In this document: positions 1 through 5,362 of the stretch, one piece after another
How positions within the stretch are numbered: the first letter of the stretch is position 1
How the letters are laid out: each line of letters begins with the position of its first letter
Assembly: GCA_937915975.1 (NCBI GenBank)
Contig: CALGGL010000020.1
Coordinates: forward strand, 1-6,068
Length of the DNA stretch: 6,068 nt
Direction of reading: 5' to 3'
Source of the DNA: an uncultured Lachnospiraceae bacterium
GTDB lineage: Bacteria; Bacillota; Clostridia; Lachnospirales; Lachnospiraceae
Program-made: the position numbers and the translations under genes
Notes under the pieces: model-generated
Databases searched by the model: none
What the model was told of the DNA's origin: nothing
Seen by the model: only the letters and a program-made list of their open reading frames with translations

Positions 1-11
1 TTTCCCTTTTT

Positions 12-24
12 CACGCGAAGCGTG
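12..24. repeat. Short perfect hairpin at the window edge
   Basis: A 5-bp perfect inverted repeat (CACGC / GCGTG) encloses a 3-base loop (GAA). It is GC-rich against an AT-rich background. A pyrimidine-rich stretch precedes it on the plus strand and no T-run follows it in either direction, so it is not a convincing terminator. It may belong to whatever lies left of the window or to the larger structured element beside it. Confidence 0.4.
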
Positions 25-26
25 TT

Positions 27-155
27 GGTTAGACCGGAGAGTAGTAAAATAATTAAAGCCTCAGACAGATGCTAAGCATAGCGTTAAGCGACAGCGTGCT
101 ATGCGTGTATCTTGTATGAGGCTTTAATTATTTTATTGCTCAATCCGGTATAACC
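27..155. repeat. Long imperfect inverted repeat, about 129 bp
   Basis: The arms pair in several blocks around a short loop near 83-97. Positions 27-37 match 145-155 with one mismatch, 45-63 match 117-135 perfectly over 19 bp, and 76-82 match 98-104 over 7 bp, with a few more pairs (AGAT/ATCT) between. The core stem has the layout of an AT-flanked bidirectional terminator (A-run, GCCTCA, ..., TGAGGC, T-run). The extra outer and inner pairs make it far longer than a usual terminator. It could be a terminator enlarged by a palindromic repeat, a small non-autonomous element (MITE-like), or part of a structured RNA. No open reading frame of note is present. Seeing the inverted repeat is certain; its role is inference. 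Confidence 0.75.
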
Positions 156-158
156 AAA

Positions 159-186
159 GACACCCTCTGTGTAAACAGAGGGTGTC
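159..186 (-). terminator. Intrinsic terminator-like hairpin
   Basis: A perfect 12-bp stem (159-170 with 175-186) closes a 4-base loop at 171-174. Read on the minus strand it lies downstream of the histone-H1-like gene and is followed by a short, imperfect T-rich stretch (TTTGGTT), so it is the best terminator candidate for that transcript. The T-run is weak, so termination efficiency is uncertain. It could also act on a plus-strand transcript entering from the left. Confidence 0.65.
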
Positions 187-191
187 TTCAA

Positions 192-285
192 ACTTCAAAG
201 AAAAATCTTATCTCGCCTAACGGCTCGATATCTTCATTCGCAAAATGCCGGTTCAAGCAAGCTTGACCGTCGCTTTGCTCATTTT
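192..285. repeat. Palindromic, repeat-like intergenic stretch
   Basis: This gene-free stretch downstream of the histone-H1-like gene carries nested inverted repeats. A 6-bp pair (253-258 with 261-266, loop AA) extends by CGG/CCG (249-251 with 267-269) across one bulged T. An outer AAAATG/CATTTT pair (242-247 with 280-285) closes the structure across an internal loop. The part at 205-240 is GC-richer than its surroundings and has the look of the dispersed non-coding repeats found between genes in Lachnospiraceae genomes. That last point is an impression, not a search result. Confidence 0.4.
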
Positions 286-286
286 C

Positions 287-760
287 TTATAATGCAAATG
301 ATCCTTCGTCGCCGTCAGCTGTGAAGTAAACCATGCTTGTCTCAGGCTGATAGTATACATTTAATACTTTGATTGACTTCTTGCCTGATGCTGCTACTGC
401 CTTAGCTACGATATCAGCTGTTGATACCTGTCCGCCTGCGAACTCGATAACTACATTCTCCTTAGCTGCCTTTGCAGGAGCTGCCTTCTTTGCTGGAGCT
501 GCCTTCTTAGCAGGTGCTGCTTTCTTAGGAGCTGCTGCCTTCTTAGCAGGTGCTGCTGCCTTAGCTGTTTCCTTCTTTGCAGGCTCTGCCTTCTTTGCTG
601 GAGCTGCCTTCTTAGCAGGTGCTGCCTTAGCTGCTTCCTTCTTTGCAGGTGCTGCCTTCTTAGCAGGAGCTGCTACCTTAGCTGCATCCTTCTTAACCTC
701 AGCCTTAGCTGCTTCTACCTTTGCCATAGTTGAATCTACTGTTGCTTTCTTAACTGCCAT
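287..760 (-). CDS. Lys/Ala/Pro-rich histone-H1-like protein with small conserved C-terminal domain (DUF6465-like)
   Basis: The 157-residue protein has three parts. Residues 1-30 are a Lys/Ala/Glu segment likely to be helical. Residues about 31-98 (DNA 467-670) are a low-complexity array of AAPAKK-type units, strongly basic and like the tail of eukaryotic histone H1 and bacterial H1-like proteins. Residues 102-157 form a compact domain beginning ENVVIEFAGGQVS and ending in FTADGDEGSFAL. The tail suggests non-specific binding to DNA or another polyanion in the cytoplasm; there is no signal peptide or membrane segment. The C-terminal part resembles what I recall as the Lachnospiraceae domain of unknown function DUF6465; this naming is from memory. 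A GGAGG site about 9 bases before the ATG supports the start. It is monocistronic, with terminator-like hairpins on both sides. The tandem codons are prone to slippage, so unit number may vary between strains. Confidence 0.85.
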   Translation of the reverse strand: MAVKKATVDSTMAKVEAAKAEVKKDAAKVAAPAKKAAPAKKEAAKAAPAKKAAPAKKAEPAKKETAKAAAPAKKAAAPKKAAPAKKAAPAKKAAPAKAAKENVVIEFAGGQVSTADIVAKAVAASGKKSIKVLNVYYQPETSMVYFTADGDEGSFAL

Positions 761-802
761 TTTTGTTTTCCTCCGTATAAAAGTTTAATTGTAAATTGTA
801 TC

Positions 803-832
803 ATAATATCTTTATGTCTAATCTTATGTCTG
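803..832 (-). promoter_or_regulatory. Possible sigma-A promoter for the histone-H1-like gene
   Basis: On the minus strand a TATTAT box (803-808) lies 18 bases after CAGACA (827-832), about 43 bases before the start codon. The -10 matches five of six consensus bases and the -35 four of six. The surrounding DNA is very AT-rich, so other placements are possible (for example TATGAT or TACAAT closer to the gene). The spacing and position are reasonable, but the call is weak. Confidence 0.3.
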
Positions 833-973
833 CTATAAATAGGATATTACCCTTTTTTATTTTATTTTGCAAGCCTTTAAAAAAATTTCTTAACTATTTA
901 CCAATGGATTGAAAATATATTCAAAAAAAAAATACAAATTGCACAATAAAAACACACAATAATTTTTATAAGA

Positions 974-1018
974 AAAAAATATCAGTTAGTATCTTTTTGA
1001 TACTAACTGATATTTTTT
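974..1018. terminator. Strong bidirectional hairpin terminator after rubredoxin
   Basis: A perfect 20-bp stem (974-993 with 999-1018) encloses a 5-T loop. Its outer ends are A-run and T-run, so it has a U-tract in either orientation. It begins 10 bases past the rubredoxin stop codon on the minus strand, which marks the end of the rubrerythrin-rubredoxin transcript and insulates the histone-H1-like gene that follows. It is the cleanest terminator in the window. Confidence 0.85.
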
Positions 1019-1028
1019 ACTGAAAATT

Positions 1029-1202
1029 TTAATTGTAATTTTCAATACACCTCTGGAACATACTCTTATCAATTCCACAGTTTGGACATACCCAATCATC
1101 AGGTAAATCTTCAAATGCGGTTCCCGGAGCTATTCCGTGCTCAGGATCTCCTACCTCAGGGTCATAGGTGTAACCACATGGGTTGCAAAAATACTTATCC
1201 AT
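1029..1202 (-). CDS. Rubredoxin (57 aa)
   Basis: This small protein is a complete rubredoxin, an iron-sulfur-free one-iron electron carrier of the cytoplasm. Two cysteine knuckles bind the iron: C6-x-x-C9-G near the start and C39-P-N-C42-G near the end. Between them lie the usual rubredoxin features: [11 protein letters not shown] (residues 10-20), GIAPGT, and [11 protein letters not shown] (30-40). The length of 57 residues is normal for the family (about 52-60). An AGGAGG site 9 bases before the ATG fixes the start. It lies 42 bases downstream of rubrerythrin on the same strand and ends just before a strong terminator, so it is the second gene of a two-gene operon. From family knowledge it probably passes electrons from an NAD(P)H-rubredoxin oxidoreductase to rubrerythrin for peroxide reduction. 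Confidence 0.95.
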   Translation of the reverse strand: MDKYFCNPCGYTYDPEVGDPEHGIAPGTAFEDLPDDWVCPNCGIDKSMFQRCIENYN

Positions 1203-1244
1203 AGTAAAAGTCCTCCTTATATATTATTTACTTGCGTATTCCTT

Positions 1245-1784
1245 TTAACCGAAATATCTATTGAGCAATCCTGCAAATGCTTTACCGTGTCTTGCCTCAT
1301 CTCTTGCCATCTCATGTACGGTATCATGTATAGCATCAAGATTAGCTGCCTTAGCTCTCTTGGCAAGATCAGTCTTACCGTTTGTTGCTCCGTTTTCGGC
1401 ATCAACTCTCATCTGAAGATTCTTCTTAGTTGAATCGGTAACAACCTCTCCAAGAAGCTCTGCAAATTTTGCGGCATGCTCTGCCTCCTCAAATGCTGCT
1501 TTTTCAAAATACATTCCTACCTCAGGATAGCCTTCTCTATATGCTACTCTTGCCATTGCAAGATACATACCTACCTCTGAACACTCACCCTCGAAGTTAG
1601 ATCTTAAATCAGCAATGATATCCTCACTTACACCCTGAGCTACTCCTACAACGTGCTCTGATGCCCAGGTCATCTCGCCCTCCTGTGCCTTAAACTTCTC
1701 TGCAGGTGCCTTACATACAGGACAAAAATCCGGTGCTGCATCCCCCTCATATACATATCCGCATACAGTACATACAAACTTCAT
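1245..1784 (-). CDS. Reverse rubrerythrin (peroxide/oxygen-reducing diiron protein)
   Basis: The 179-residue protein has the reverse domain order. A short rubredoxin-like iron site comes first (C5-x-x-C8-G and C21-P-x-C24), followed by a ferritin-like four-helix diiron domain (about residues 50-175). Ordinary rubrerythrins carry the rubredoxin domain at the C-terminus. Likely diiron ligands are visible in FEGECSE (E67, E70), the EEAEH motif (E99/E100, H103), and [10 protein letters not shown] (E158, E163, H166). The length fits the clostridial reverse rubrerythrins (about 180 aa), which reduce H2O2 and O2 to water in anaerobes with electrons from NADH through rubredoxin. An AAGGAGGA site about 9 bases upstream supports the start. 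Rubredoxin lies 42 bases downstream, so donor and enzyme are co-transcribed. In clostridia such genes are often PerR-controlled, but I see no clear PerR box here. Confidence 0.95.
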   Translation of the reverse strand: MKFVCTVCGYVYEGDAAPDFCPVCKAPAEKFKAQEGEMTWASEHVVGVAQGVSEDIIADLRSNFEGECSEVGMYLAMARVAYREGYPEVGMYFEKAAFEEAEHAAKFAELLGEVVTDSTKKNLQMRVDAENGATNGKTDLAKRAKAANLDAIHDTVHEMARDEARHGKAFAGLLNRYFG

Positions 1785-1832
1785 AATATAACTCCTCCTT
1801 TTGATATAAAACGATAATAATTACTGTTTTAT

Positions 1833-1861
1833 ATACTACCATATATGCTTAATTTAGTCAA
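1833..1861 (-). promoter_or_regulatory. Sigma-A promoter for the rubrerythrin-rubredoxin operon
   Basis: On the minus strand TTGACT (1856-1861, five of six consensus) is followed after 17 bases by TAGTAT (1833-1838, four of six). This leaves about 40 bases of leader before the rubrerythrin ribosome binding site. The promoter sits immediately downstream of the murF terminator, which fits an independent transcription unit. Confidence 0.55.
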
Positions 1862-1872
1862 GCTGTTTGAAC

Positions 1873-1920
1873 TCAAAAACCACGTATTTTCAAGGGTTAG
1901 ACAGTCCTAACCGTATGTGG
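1873..1920 (-). terminator. Intrinsic terminator after murF
   Basis: Read on the minus strand, 28 bases past the murF stop codon, an outer stem pairs the ends at 1880-1887 and 1913-1920 with a G/A mismatch. An inner perfect 6-bp stem (1895-1900 with 1907-1912) lies inside it. The structure is followed by TTTTTGAG (1879 downwards). Stem plus T-run give a plausible rho-independent terminator that ends the DJ-1-murF transcript ahead of the rubrerythrin promoter. Confidence 0.65.
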
Positions 1921-1947
1921 AACAAATGCTTTTCGGGGATGGTAAAT

Positions 1948-3312
1948 TTAACCCAACATATTGGAAACTATCTCGTCTAAATGCATACCGTTTGAGCCCT
2001 TGATTAAAACTATATCCTCAGGCTGCATAACGGAAAGCAGATATAAAGCAACCTCTCCGTTATCCTTAAATCTGTAGCATTTGATCTCCGAATCGGATGC
2101 CTCTACCACATCAGCTATATGCTGTGAAAGCTCACCCACAACAATTAGATCATCTATCTTTTTATCAACAAGATGCTCGCCAATCTCCTTATGATATTTC
2201 TCACTGTTTTCACCAAGCTCAAACATATCTCCGAGAACACAAAGCTTTCTTCCACCCGGTGTTACCTCTATCTCATCCAATACATCAATGCTTGCTTTCA
2301 TGGAATCCGGACTTGCATTATAGGTATCATCGATAATTGTATATTTGCCGGGTATATGAATCAGCTTAAGTCTTAGTCCCTGAAAGCTCTCAAACTGCTT
2401 TGCTGCCTTCTCCACATCAAGCTTCATATAATCTGCTATAGCCAAACCTGCAAGTGAATCTATAACATTATGCTTTCCGAGTGCATTCAAAACAACTTTT
2501 ATTCTATCGTCCCCATGTACATAATCATAGACATACTGATAATTCTCCATATGAATATTCTCGGCACGATAATCACACCAATCTCCGGTACCGTAGTAAA
2601 ATGTTTTTACTCCGATTGTACCCTTTATCTCTTCAAGCATAGGATCATCTCCGTTTAAGAAAAGAGCCCCGTCCTTATTCATATGGCTTGTAATAGAGAG
2701 TTTTTCCTTTCTTATATTTTCCTTCGTTTTTAAAAACTCAATATGTGCCACTCCGATTTTTGATACAACACATATATCCGGCTTAACCATGGAAGAAAGA
2801 ATTTCCATCTGTCCTTCTTCACTCATTCCAAGCTCAAGCACCGCAACCTCGGCATCATTATTAATTCTTGAAAGTGTTATCGGCGTACCTATCTGTGAAT
2901 TCTGATTACCCGATGTCTTATAAACATTAAGACCGGAAGAAAGTGCCGTTGCTATCATTTCTCTTGTAGTTGTTTTTCCGACGCTTCCGGTAACACCAAT
3001 CATCGGAATATCAAACCTGTTTCTTATATATGCACCGATATCCTGAAGTGCCTTAATTGTATCACCAACTCTGATATACGGTTTATCGGATGTTACCTCA
3101 TCCGATCTTGATGTAAGTGTTGCCACACATTTTTCAAGTGCACGCTCGATATATATATGTCCGTCGGTTCTTTCACCTATTATGGGAATATACAAATCAC
3201 CTTCCTTGGTAACTCTCGAATCGATGCATACATCATGCGCTACGACATTTTCATCTCCGCAAAGAAGCGTACCTCCCGTAACCTCTACAATTTCCTTAAC
3301 AGTTATATTCAT
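1948..3312 (-). CDS. murF: MurF, UDP-N-acetylmuramoyl-tripeptide--D-alanyl-D-alanine ligase
   Basis: This cytoplasmic Mur ligase adds D-Ala-D-Ala to the UDP-MurNAc tripeptide using ATP, the last soluble step of the peptidoglycan stem peptide. The 454-residue length is typical. The N-terminal substrate domain has CIDSR (29-33) and GDLYIPI (38-44). The central ATPase domain has the P-loop GVTGSVGKTTT (106-116), TSGNQNSQIGTP (133-144), LELGMSEEGQME (159-170), the AHIEFL segment (189-194) and LNGDDP (219-224). The C-terminal domain has IDDTYNASPDSM (327-338), LGDMFELG (360-367) and IKGSNGMHLDEIV (437-449). No key motif is missing. A GGAGA site about 8 bases before the ATG supports the start. It follows the DJ-1-family gene after 28 bases with no terminator between, so the two are probably co-transcribed. 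The other mur and ddl genes are not next to it, so it lies outside a dcw cluster. Confidence 0.95.
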   Translation of the reverse strand: MNITVKEIVEVTGGTLLCGDENVVAHDVCIDSRVTKEGDLYIPIIGERTDGHIYIERALEKCVATLTSRSDEVTSDKPYIRVGDTIKALQDIGAYIRNRFDIPMIGVTGSVGKTTTREMIATALSSGLNVYKTSGNQNSQIGTPITLSRINNDAEVAVLELGMSEEGQMEILSSMVKPDICVVSKIGVAHIEFLKTKENIRKEKLSITSHMNKDGALFLNGDDPMLEEIKGTIGVKTFYYGTGDWCDYRAENIHMENYQYVYDYVHGDDRIKVVLNALGKHNVIDSLAGLAIADYMKLDVEKAAKQFESFQGLRLKLIHIPGKYTIIDDTYNASPDSMKASIDVLDEIEVTPGGRKLCVLGDMFELGENSEKYHKEIGEHLVDKKIDDLIVVGELSQHIADVVEASDSEIKCYRFKDNGEVALYLLSVMQPEDIVLIKGSNGMHLDEIVSNMLG

Positions 3313-3340
3313 ATTCTAATTCTCCATTACCTGACAATAT

Positions 3341-3883
3341 TTACTCATATACTATACTACTCGCCAGTTTATCAGCAGTTACATCATCTATAAGATTTCT
3401 TACAATTGCAAGTGCAAATTCTATCGCTGTTCCCACTCCCCTGCTTGTTATAAAATTATCATCTATAACAACGGCATCCGTAAGAGCTTCCAAAGCATCA
3501 AGCTCATTTTCCATACCCGGATAGCAGGTAGCATGTCTGTCCCTTAAAAGTTCCATACTTCCATATACGGTAGGTGCTGCACAGATTGCACAAAGGAGCT
3601 TGCCCTGCTCGTTATACTCATTAATAAGCTTCTTAAGTCCTTCGTGTGCTTTAAGATTAAGTGTTCCCGGCATACCACCCGGAAGCACGATTGCATCTGC
3701 ATCCGCAACCACATTAAAGGTCTTGTCCATCTCAACCTTAATCCCATGTGAACCCTTTACCATTTTCTCGCCCGTTATGGAAACCATCCATGTTTCTATA
3801 CCCGCACGTCTTAAAATATCCACAACGGTTAGAGCCTCTACCTCCTCAAAGCCCTCAGCAAAAAATATATTTACCTTTTTCAT
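3341..3883 (-). CDS. DJ-1/PfpI family protein (class I glutamine amidotransferase-like fold)
   Basis: The 180-residue protein matches the bacterial DJ-1/ThiJ-like family (human DJ-1, E. coli YajL). Key marks are AEGFEEVE (9-16; E16 lines up with DJ-1 E18), the nucleophile-elbow precursor VLPGGMPG (66-73), ICAAP with the reactive cysteine C101 (DJ-1 C106), and TSRGVGTAIEFALAIV (146-161). It is cytoplasmic with no signal or membrane segment. Members are reported as oxidative-stress proteins, chaperones or glyoxalase/deglycase-like enzymes; the exact activity here cannot be read from the sequence. The start chosen is the second in-frame ATG: the ribosome site GGAGG lies 8 bases ahead of it and covers the first ATG (3898), which has no site of its own. 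It is the first gene of an operon with murF (28-base gap), an unusual partner with no obvious functional link. Confidence 0.9.
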   Translation of the reverse strand: MKKVNIFFAEGFEEVEALTVVDILRRAGIETWMVSITGEKMVKGSHGIKVEMDKTFNVVADADAIVLPGGMPGTLNLKAHEGLKKLINEYNEQGKLLCAICAAPTVYGSMELLRDRHATCYPGMENELDALEALTDAVVIDDNFITSRGVGTAIEFALAIVRNLIDDVTADKLASSIVYE

Positions 3884-3891
3884 ATCTATAT

Positions 3892-3896
3892 CCTCC
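3892..3896 (-). promoter_or_regulatory. Ribosome binding site that sets the DJ-1-family start
   Basis: GGAGG on the minus strand lies 8 bases before the ATG at 3883. The upstream in-frame ATG at 3898 runs directly into this GGAGG and lacks a site of its own, so the shorter protein (180 rather than 185 aa) is favoured. Confidence 0.75.
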
Positions 3897-3924
3897 ATAC
3901 TTTATCCGAATCCATACGTTTCTA

Positions 3925-3953
3925 TTTAAAATCATACAAAAATAGTATATAAT
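3925..3953 (+). promoter_or_regulatory. Sigma-A promoter for the CYTH gene
   Basis: A perfect TATAAT (3948-3953) lies 17 bases after TTTAAA (3925-3930, four of six matches to TTGACA). Transcription would start near 3960, leaving about 45 bases of leader before the CYTH start codon. The -10 box overlaps the -10 box of the opposing promoter by two bases. Confidence 0.55.
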
Positions 3954-3972
3954 ATATCTGCCAAATCTTCAA
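3944..3972 (-). promoter_or_regulatory. Sigma-A promoter for the DJ-1-murF operon
   Basis: On the minus strand TTGAAG (3967-3972, four of six) is followed after 17 bases by TATACT (3944-3949, five of six). It would start transcription near 3937, about 50 bases before the DJ-1-family start codon. It shares its core with the divergent CYTH promoter. Confidence 0.5.
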
Positions 3973-4003
3973 GACAAACAAGTTATTATTCGGAGGAAGA
4001 AAA

Positions 4004-4513
4004 ATGGAAATCGAAAGAAAGTTTTTAATTAAAAATATACCCGGCAATCTTGATAATAACAAAAGCTATGAAATCGAGCAGGCATACCTTGCCGACTCAC
4101 CGGTGGTAAGAATTCGCAAAAGAGTATCTGAGAATAGCAAAGAATATTTTCTGACGGTAAAATCCTCCGGTATGCTTTCCCGTGAGGAAGTTGAAACTGC
4201 GATTACCGAATCGACATATAATAATTTTAAGCTTGAGGCAAAAGGAAATGTCATAACCAAACAAAGATATATCCTTCCCTTGTCAGATGGCTTAAAAGCC
4301 GAATTAGACGTATTTAACGGAGTGTTTGACGGAGTAGTTATGGTCGAAGTGGAATTTCCGGATGAAGAGGCATCAAAAAAATTTACCCCACCGGCTTATT
4401 TTTCCGATGAGGTAACCTTTGATTCACGTTTTCATAACAGTCGTATGAGCAATATGACCGCGGACGAAATATCAGACCTGATTGGGTTTGTTCATTCCAA
4501 AAGCTCCGGCTGA
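4004..4513 (+). CDS. CYTH domain protein (triphosphate tunnel family)
   Basis: The 169-residue protein is a single CYTH domain. The N-terminal signature ExExK is present (MEIERKFLI, E2, E4, K6). Charged residues expected to line the tunnel follow: VRIRKR (35-40), FLTVKSSG with K53 (49-56), REEVE (60-64), TKQRYILP with K86/R88 (85-92), AELDVFNG with E100 and D102 (99-106), and VEVEF with E115/E117 (114-118). CYTH proteins are metal-dependent enzymes on triphosphates: inorganic triphosphatases, thiamine-triphosphatases or class IV adenylyl cyclases. Stand-alone short versions in Firmicutes are most often thought to be triphosphatases, but the substrate cannot be read here. A CGGAGGA site 8 bases upstream supports the start. 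The last 42 bases overlap the end of the opposing membrane-protein gene. The final 19 or so residues after SRFHNSRMSNM look like an extension beyond the domain core. Confidence 0.9.
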   Translation: MEIERKFLIKNIPGNLDNNKSYEIEQAYLADSPVVRIRKRVSENSKEYFLTVKSSGMLSREEVETAITESTYNNFKLEAKGNVITKQRYILPLSDGLKAELDVFNGVFDGVVMVEVEFPDEEASKKFTPPAYFSDEVTFDSRFHNSRMSNMTADEISDLIGFVHSKSSG

Positions 4514-5308
4514 AATCATATTTATGGATATTACCACACAAATTCCGCTGACAATTCCGGAAGGTAATAATCCCATTGCCATATTGAAATTAGAAATAAT
4601 TATTCCAAGTGTCTGCCCGTAAATGCAAAGCTTAAATATATCCCCCTTGGAAAGGCCCATACCAAGATTATTATTAATTTTAGCCATTATTTCATTTAAT
4701 CGTTGATAATCCTTAATTGAAATATTTAAATTATCATTAAAAGTTTGATTATATCCAGTTAAATCTGTATTTCTACTTATTGAAGTCATTGTTTCAGTAA
4801 TTGCTGGCACTTTAGTTGCTTCAACATGCTTATCTTTTAAATATCTGCACAATTCTATCGTTCCAACGGTTGCAAGAATTCCAGCAGTAAAAATAGCAAG
4901 TCCCTTTATAATTGGCTTTCGAGATTTTTTAGGTGTCTCTTCTAAAACTTCTTCCTCTACTGTAGTAGTTTCAAATTCACTAGGATTAGTTCTAATAGTA
5001 GGTCTTGTTGTTTCAGAATTAACTTTTCTTCTACGCACTACTCTAGTACTAGCATTTTCTGATACTTCACTCGTTATCATAGCTTTCGTCTTTATTTCCT
5101 TACATATTTCACTCTTTTTTAAAACTTCGCCAACTTCTAAATCATACTGACGTCCTAATAATGCAATAGCATTATAAACATTCATTGCACCCTCAATAAT
5201 CTCATAACTTCCATCATTATAATAAATTGTCGCATCAACAAATTCTAAACTGTGTTCGTTTTTGGAATACTCAATTCTTTGAATTATTCCCTTTTGTGTT
5301 TTTTTCAT
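4472..5308 (-). CDS. Membrane protein of unknown function, possibly mosaic
   Basis: I do not recognise this 278-residue protein. Residues 1-80 look like a small soluble domain rich in Ile, Glu and Tyr. Residues 85-132 are a charged, Thr/Ser-rich linker with RVVRRRK and an EEEVLEETPKKSRK stretch. A transmembrane helix spans about 133-153, a polar Asn/Thr-rich stretch covers 165-212, and a hydrophobic Gly/Met-rich tail at 224-271 could cross the membrane once or twice. The start is the ATG at 5308, behind GGAGG with 5-base spacing; an in-frame TTG at 5320 lies ahead of that site and is rejected. A strong promoter lies just upstream. Codon use changes along the gene. Residues 1 to about 212 prefer A/T-ending codons, while the last 60 use GGC, TCC, AAG, CAG, GTC and AGC like the 40% GC left side. 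Its 3' end overlaps the CYTH gene by 42 bases, tail to tail. Confidence 0.65.
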   Translation of the reverse strand: MKKTQKGIIQRIEYSKNEHSLEFVDATIYYNDGSYEIIEGAMNVYNAIALLGRQYDLEVGEVLKKSEICKEIKTKAMITSEVSENASTRVVRRRKVNSETTRPTIRTNPSEFETTTVEEEVLEETPKKSRKPIIKGLAIFTAGILATVGTIELCRYLKDKHVEATKVPAITETMTSISRNTDLTGYNQTFNDNLNISIKDYQRLNEIMAKINNNLGMGLSKGDIFKLCIYGQTLGIIISNFNMAMGLLPSGIVSGICVVISINMISAGAFGMNKPNQV

Positions 5309-5313
5309 AATCC

Positions 5314-5318
5314 CCTCC
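5314..5318 (-). promoter_or_regulatory. Ribosome binding site that sets the start of the unknown membrane protein
   Basis: GGAGG (within GGAGGGG) on the minus strand lies 5 bases before the ATG at 5308. The in-frame TTG at 5320 overlaps this site, so it cannot use it. Confidence 0.7.
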
Positions 5319-5325
5319 AAAATAC

Positions 5326-5360
5326 GTGATTACTATATCACAAAGTGTCAACAATGTCAA
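5326..5360 (-). promoter_or_regulatory. Strong sigma-A promoter with direct repeat and dyad
   Basis: On the minus strand a perfect TTGACA (5355-5360) and TATAGT (5332-5337, five of six) are spaced by exactly 17 bases. The box TGTTGACA occurs twice, 9 bases apart, with the second copy (TTGACA at 5346-5351) inside the spacer. The -10 lies inside a small dyad, GTGAT...ATCAC (5326-5330 with 5337-5341). The repeat and dyad resemble operator half-sites, but no regulator is encoded nearby. The promoter begins directly past the spoIIR stop codon and drives the unknown membrane protein. Confidence 0.65.
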
Positions 5361-5362
5361 CA

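Noticed and set aside
467..670. CRISPR-like or satellite repeat
   Set aside because: The repeats are codons of the AAPAKK tail without spacers, and stay in frame throughout.
369..788. Long plus-strand reading frame rich in Ala, Phe and Leu opposite the histone-H1-like gene
   Set aside because: It is the antisense shadow of the repeated Lys/Ala/Pro codons, with no ribosome site, and the minus strand has a clear gene.
1137..1433. Plus-strand reading frame across rubredoxin and rubrerythrin
   Set aside because: It runs antisense to two clear genes and has no family resemblance or ribosome site.
1811..1830. Possible PerR operator ahead of rubrerythrin
   Set aside because: The AT-rich sequence only loosely resembles the PerR palindrome and lacks proper symmetry.
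3884..3898. Longer DJ-1-family protein beginning at the ATG at 3898
   Set aside because: The only good ribosome site lies inside this extension and serves the ATG at 3883.
4524..4622. Small plus-strand reading frame (32 aa) past the CYTH stop
   Set aside because: It has no ribosome site and lies opposite the unknown membrane gene, whose codon pattern is more gene-like.
5309..5320. TTG start at 5320 for the unknown membrane protein
   Set aside because: The TTG overlaps the GGAGG that serves the ATG at 5308.
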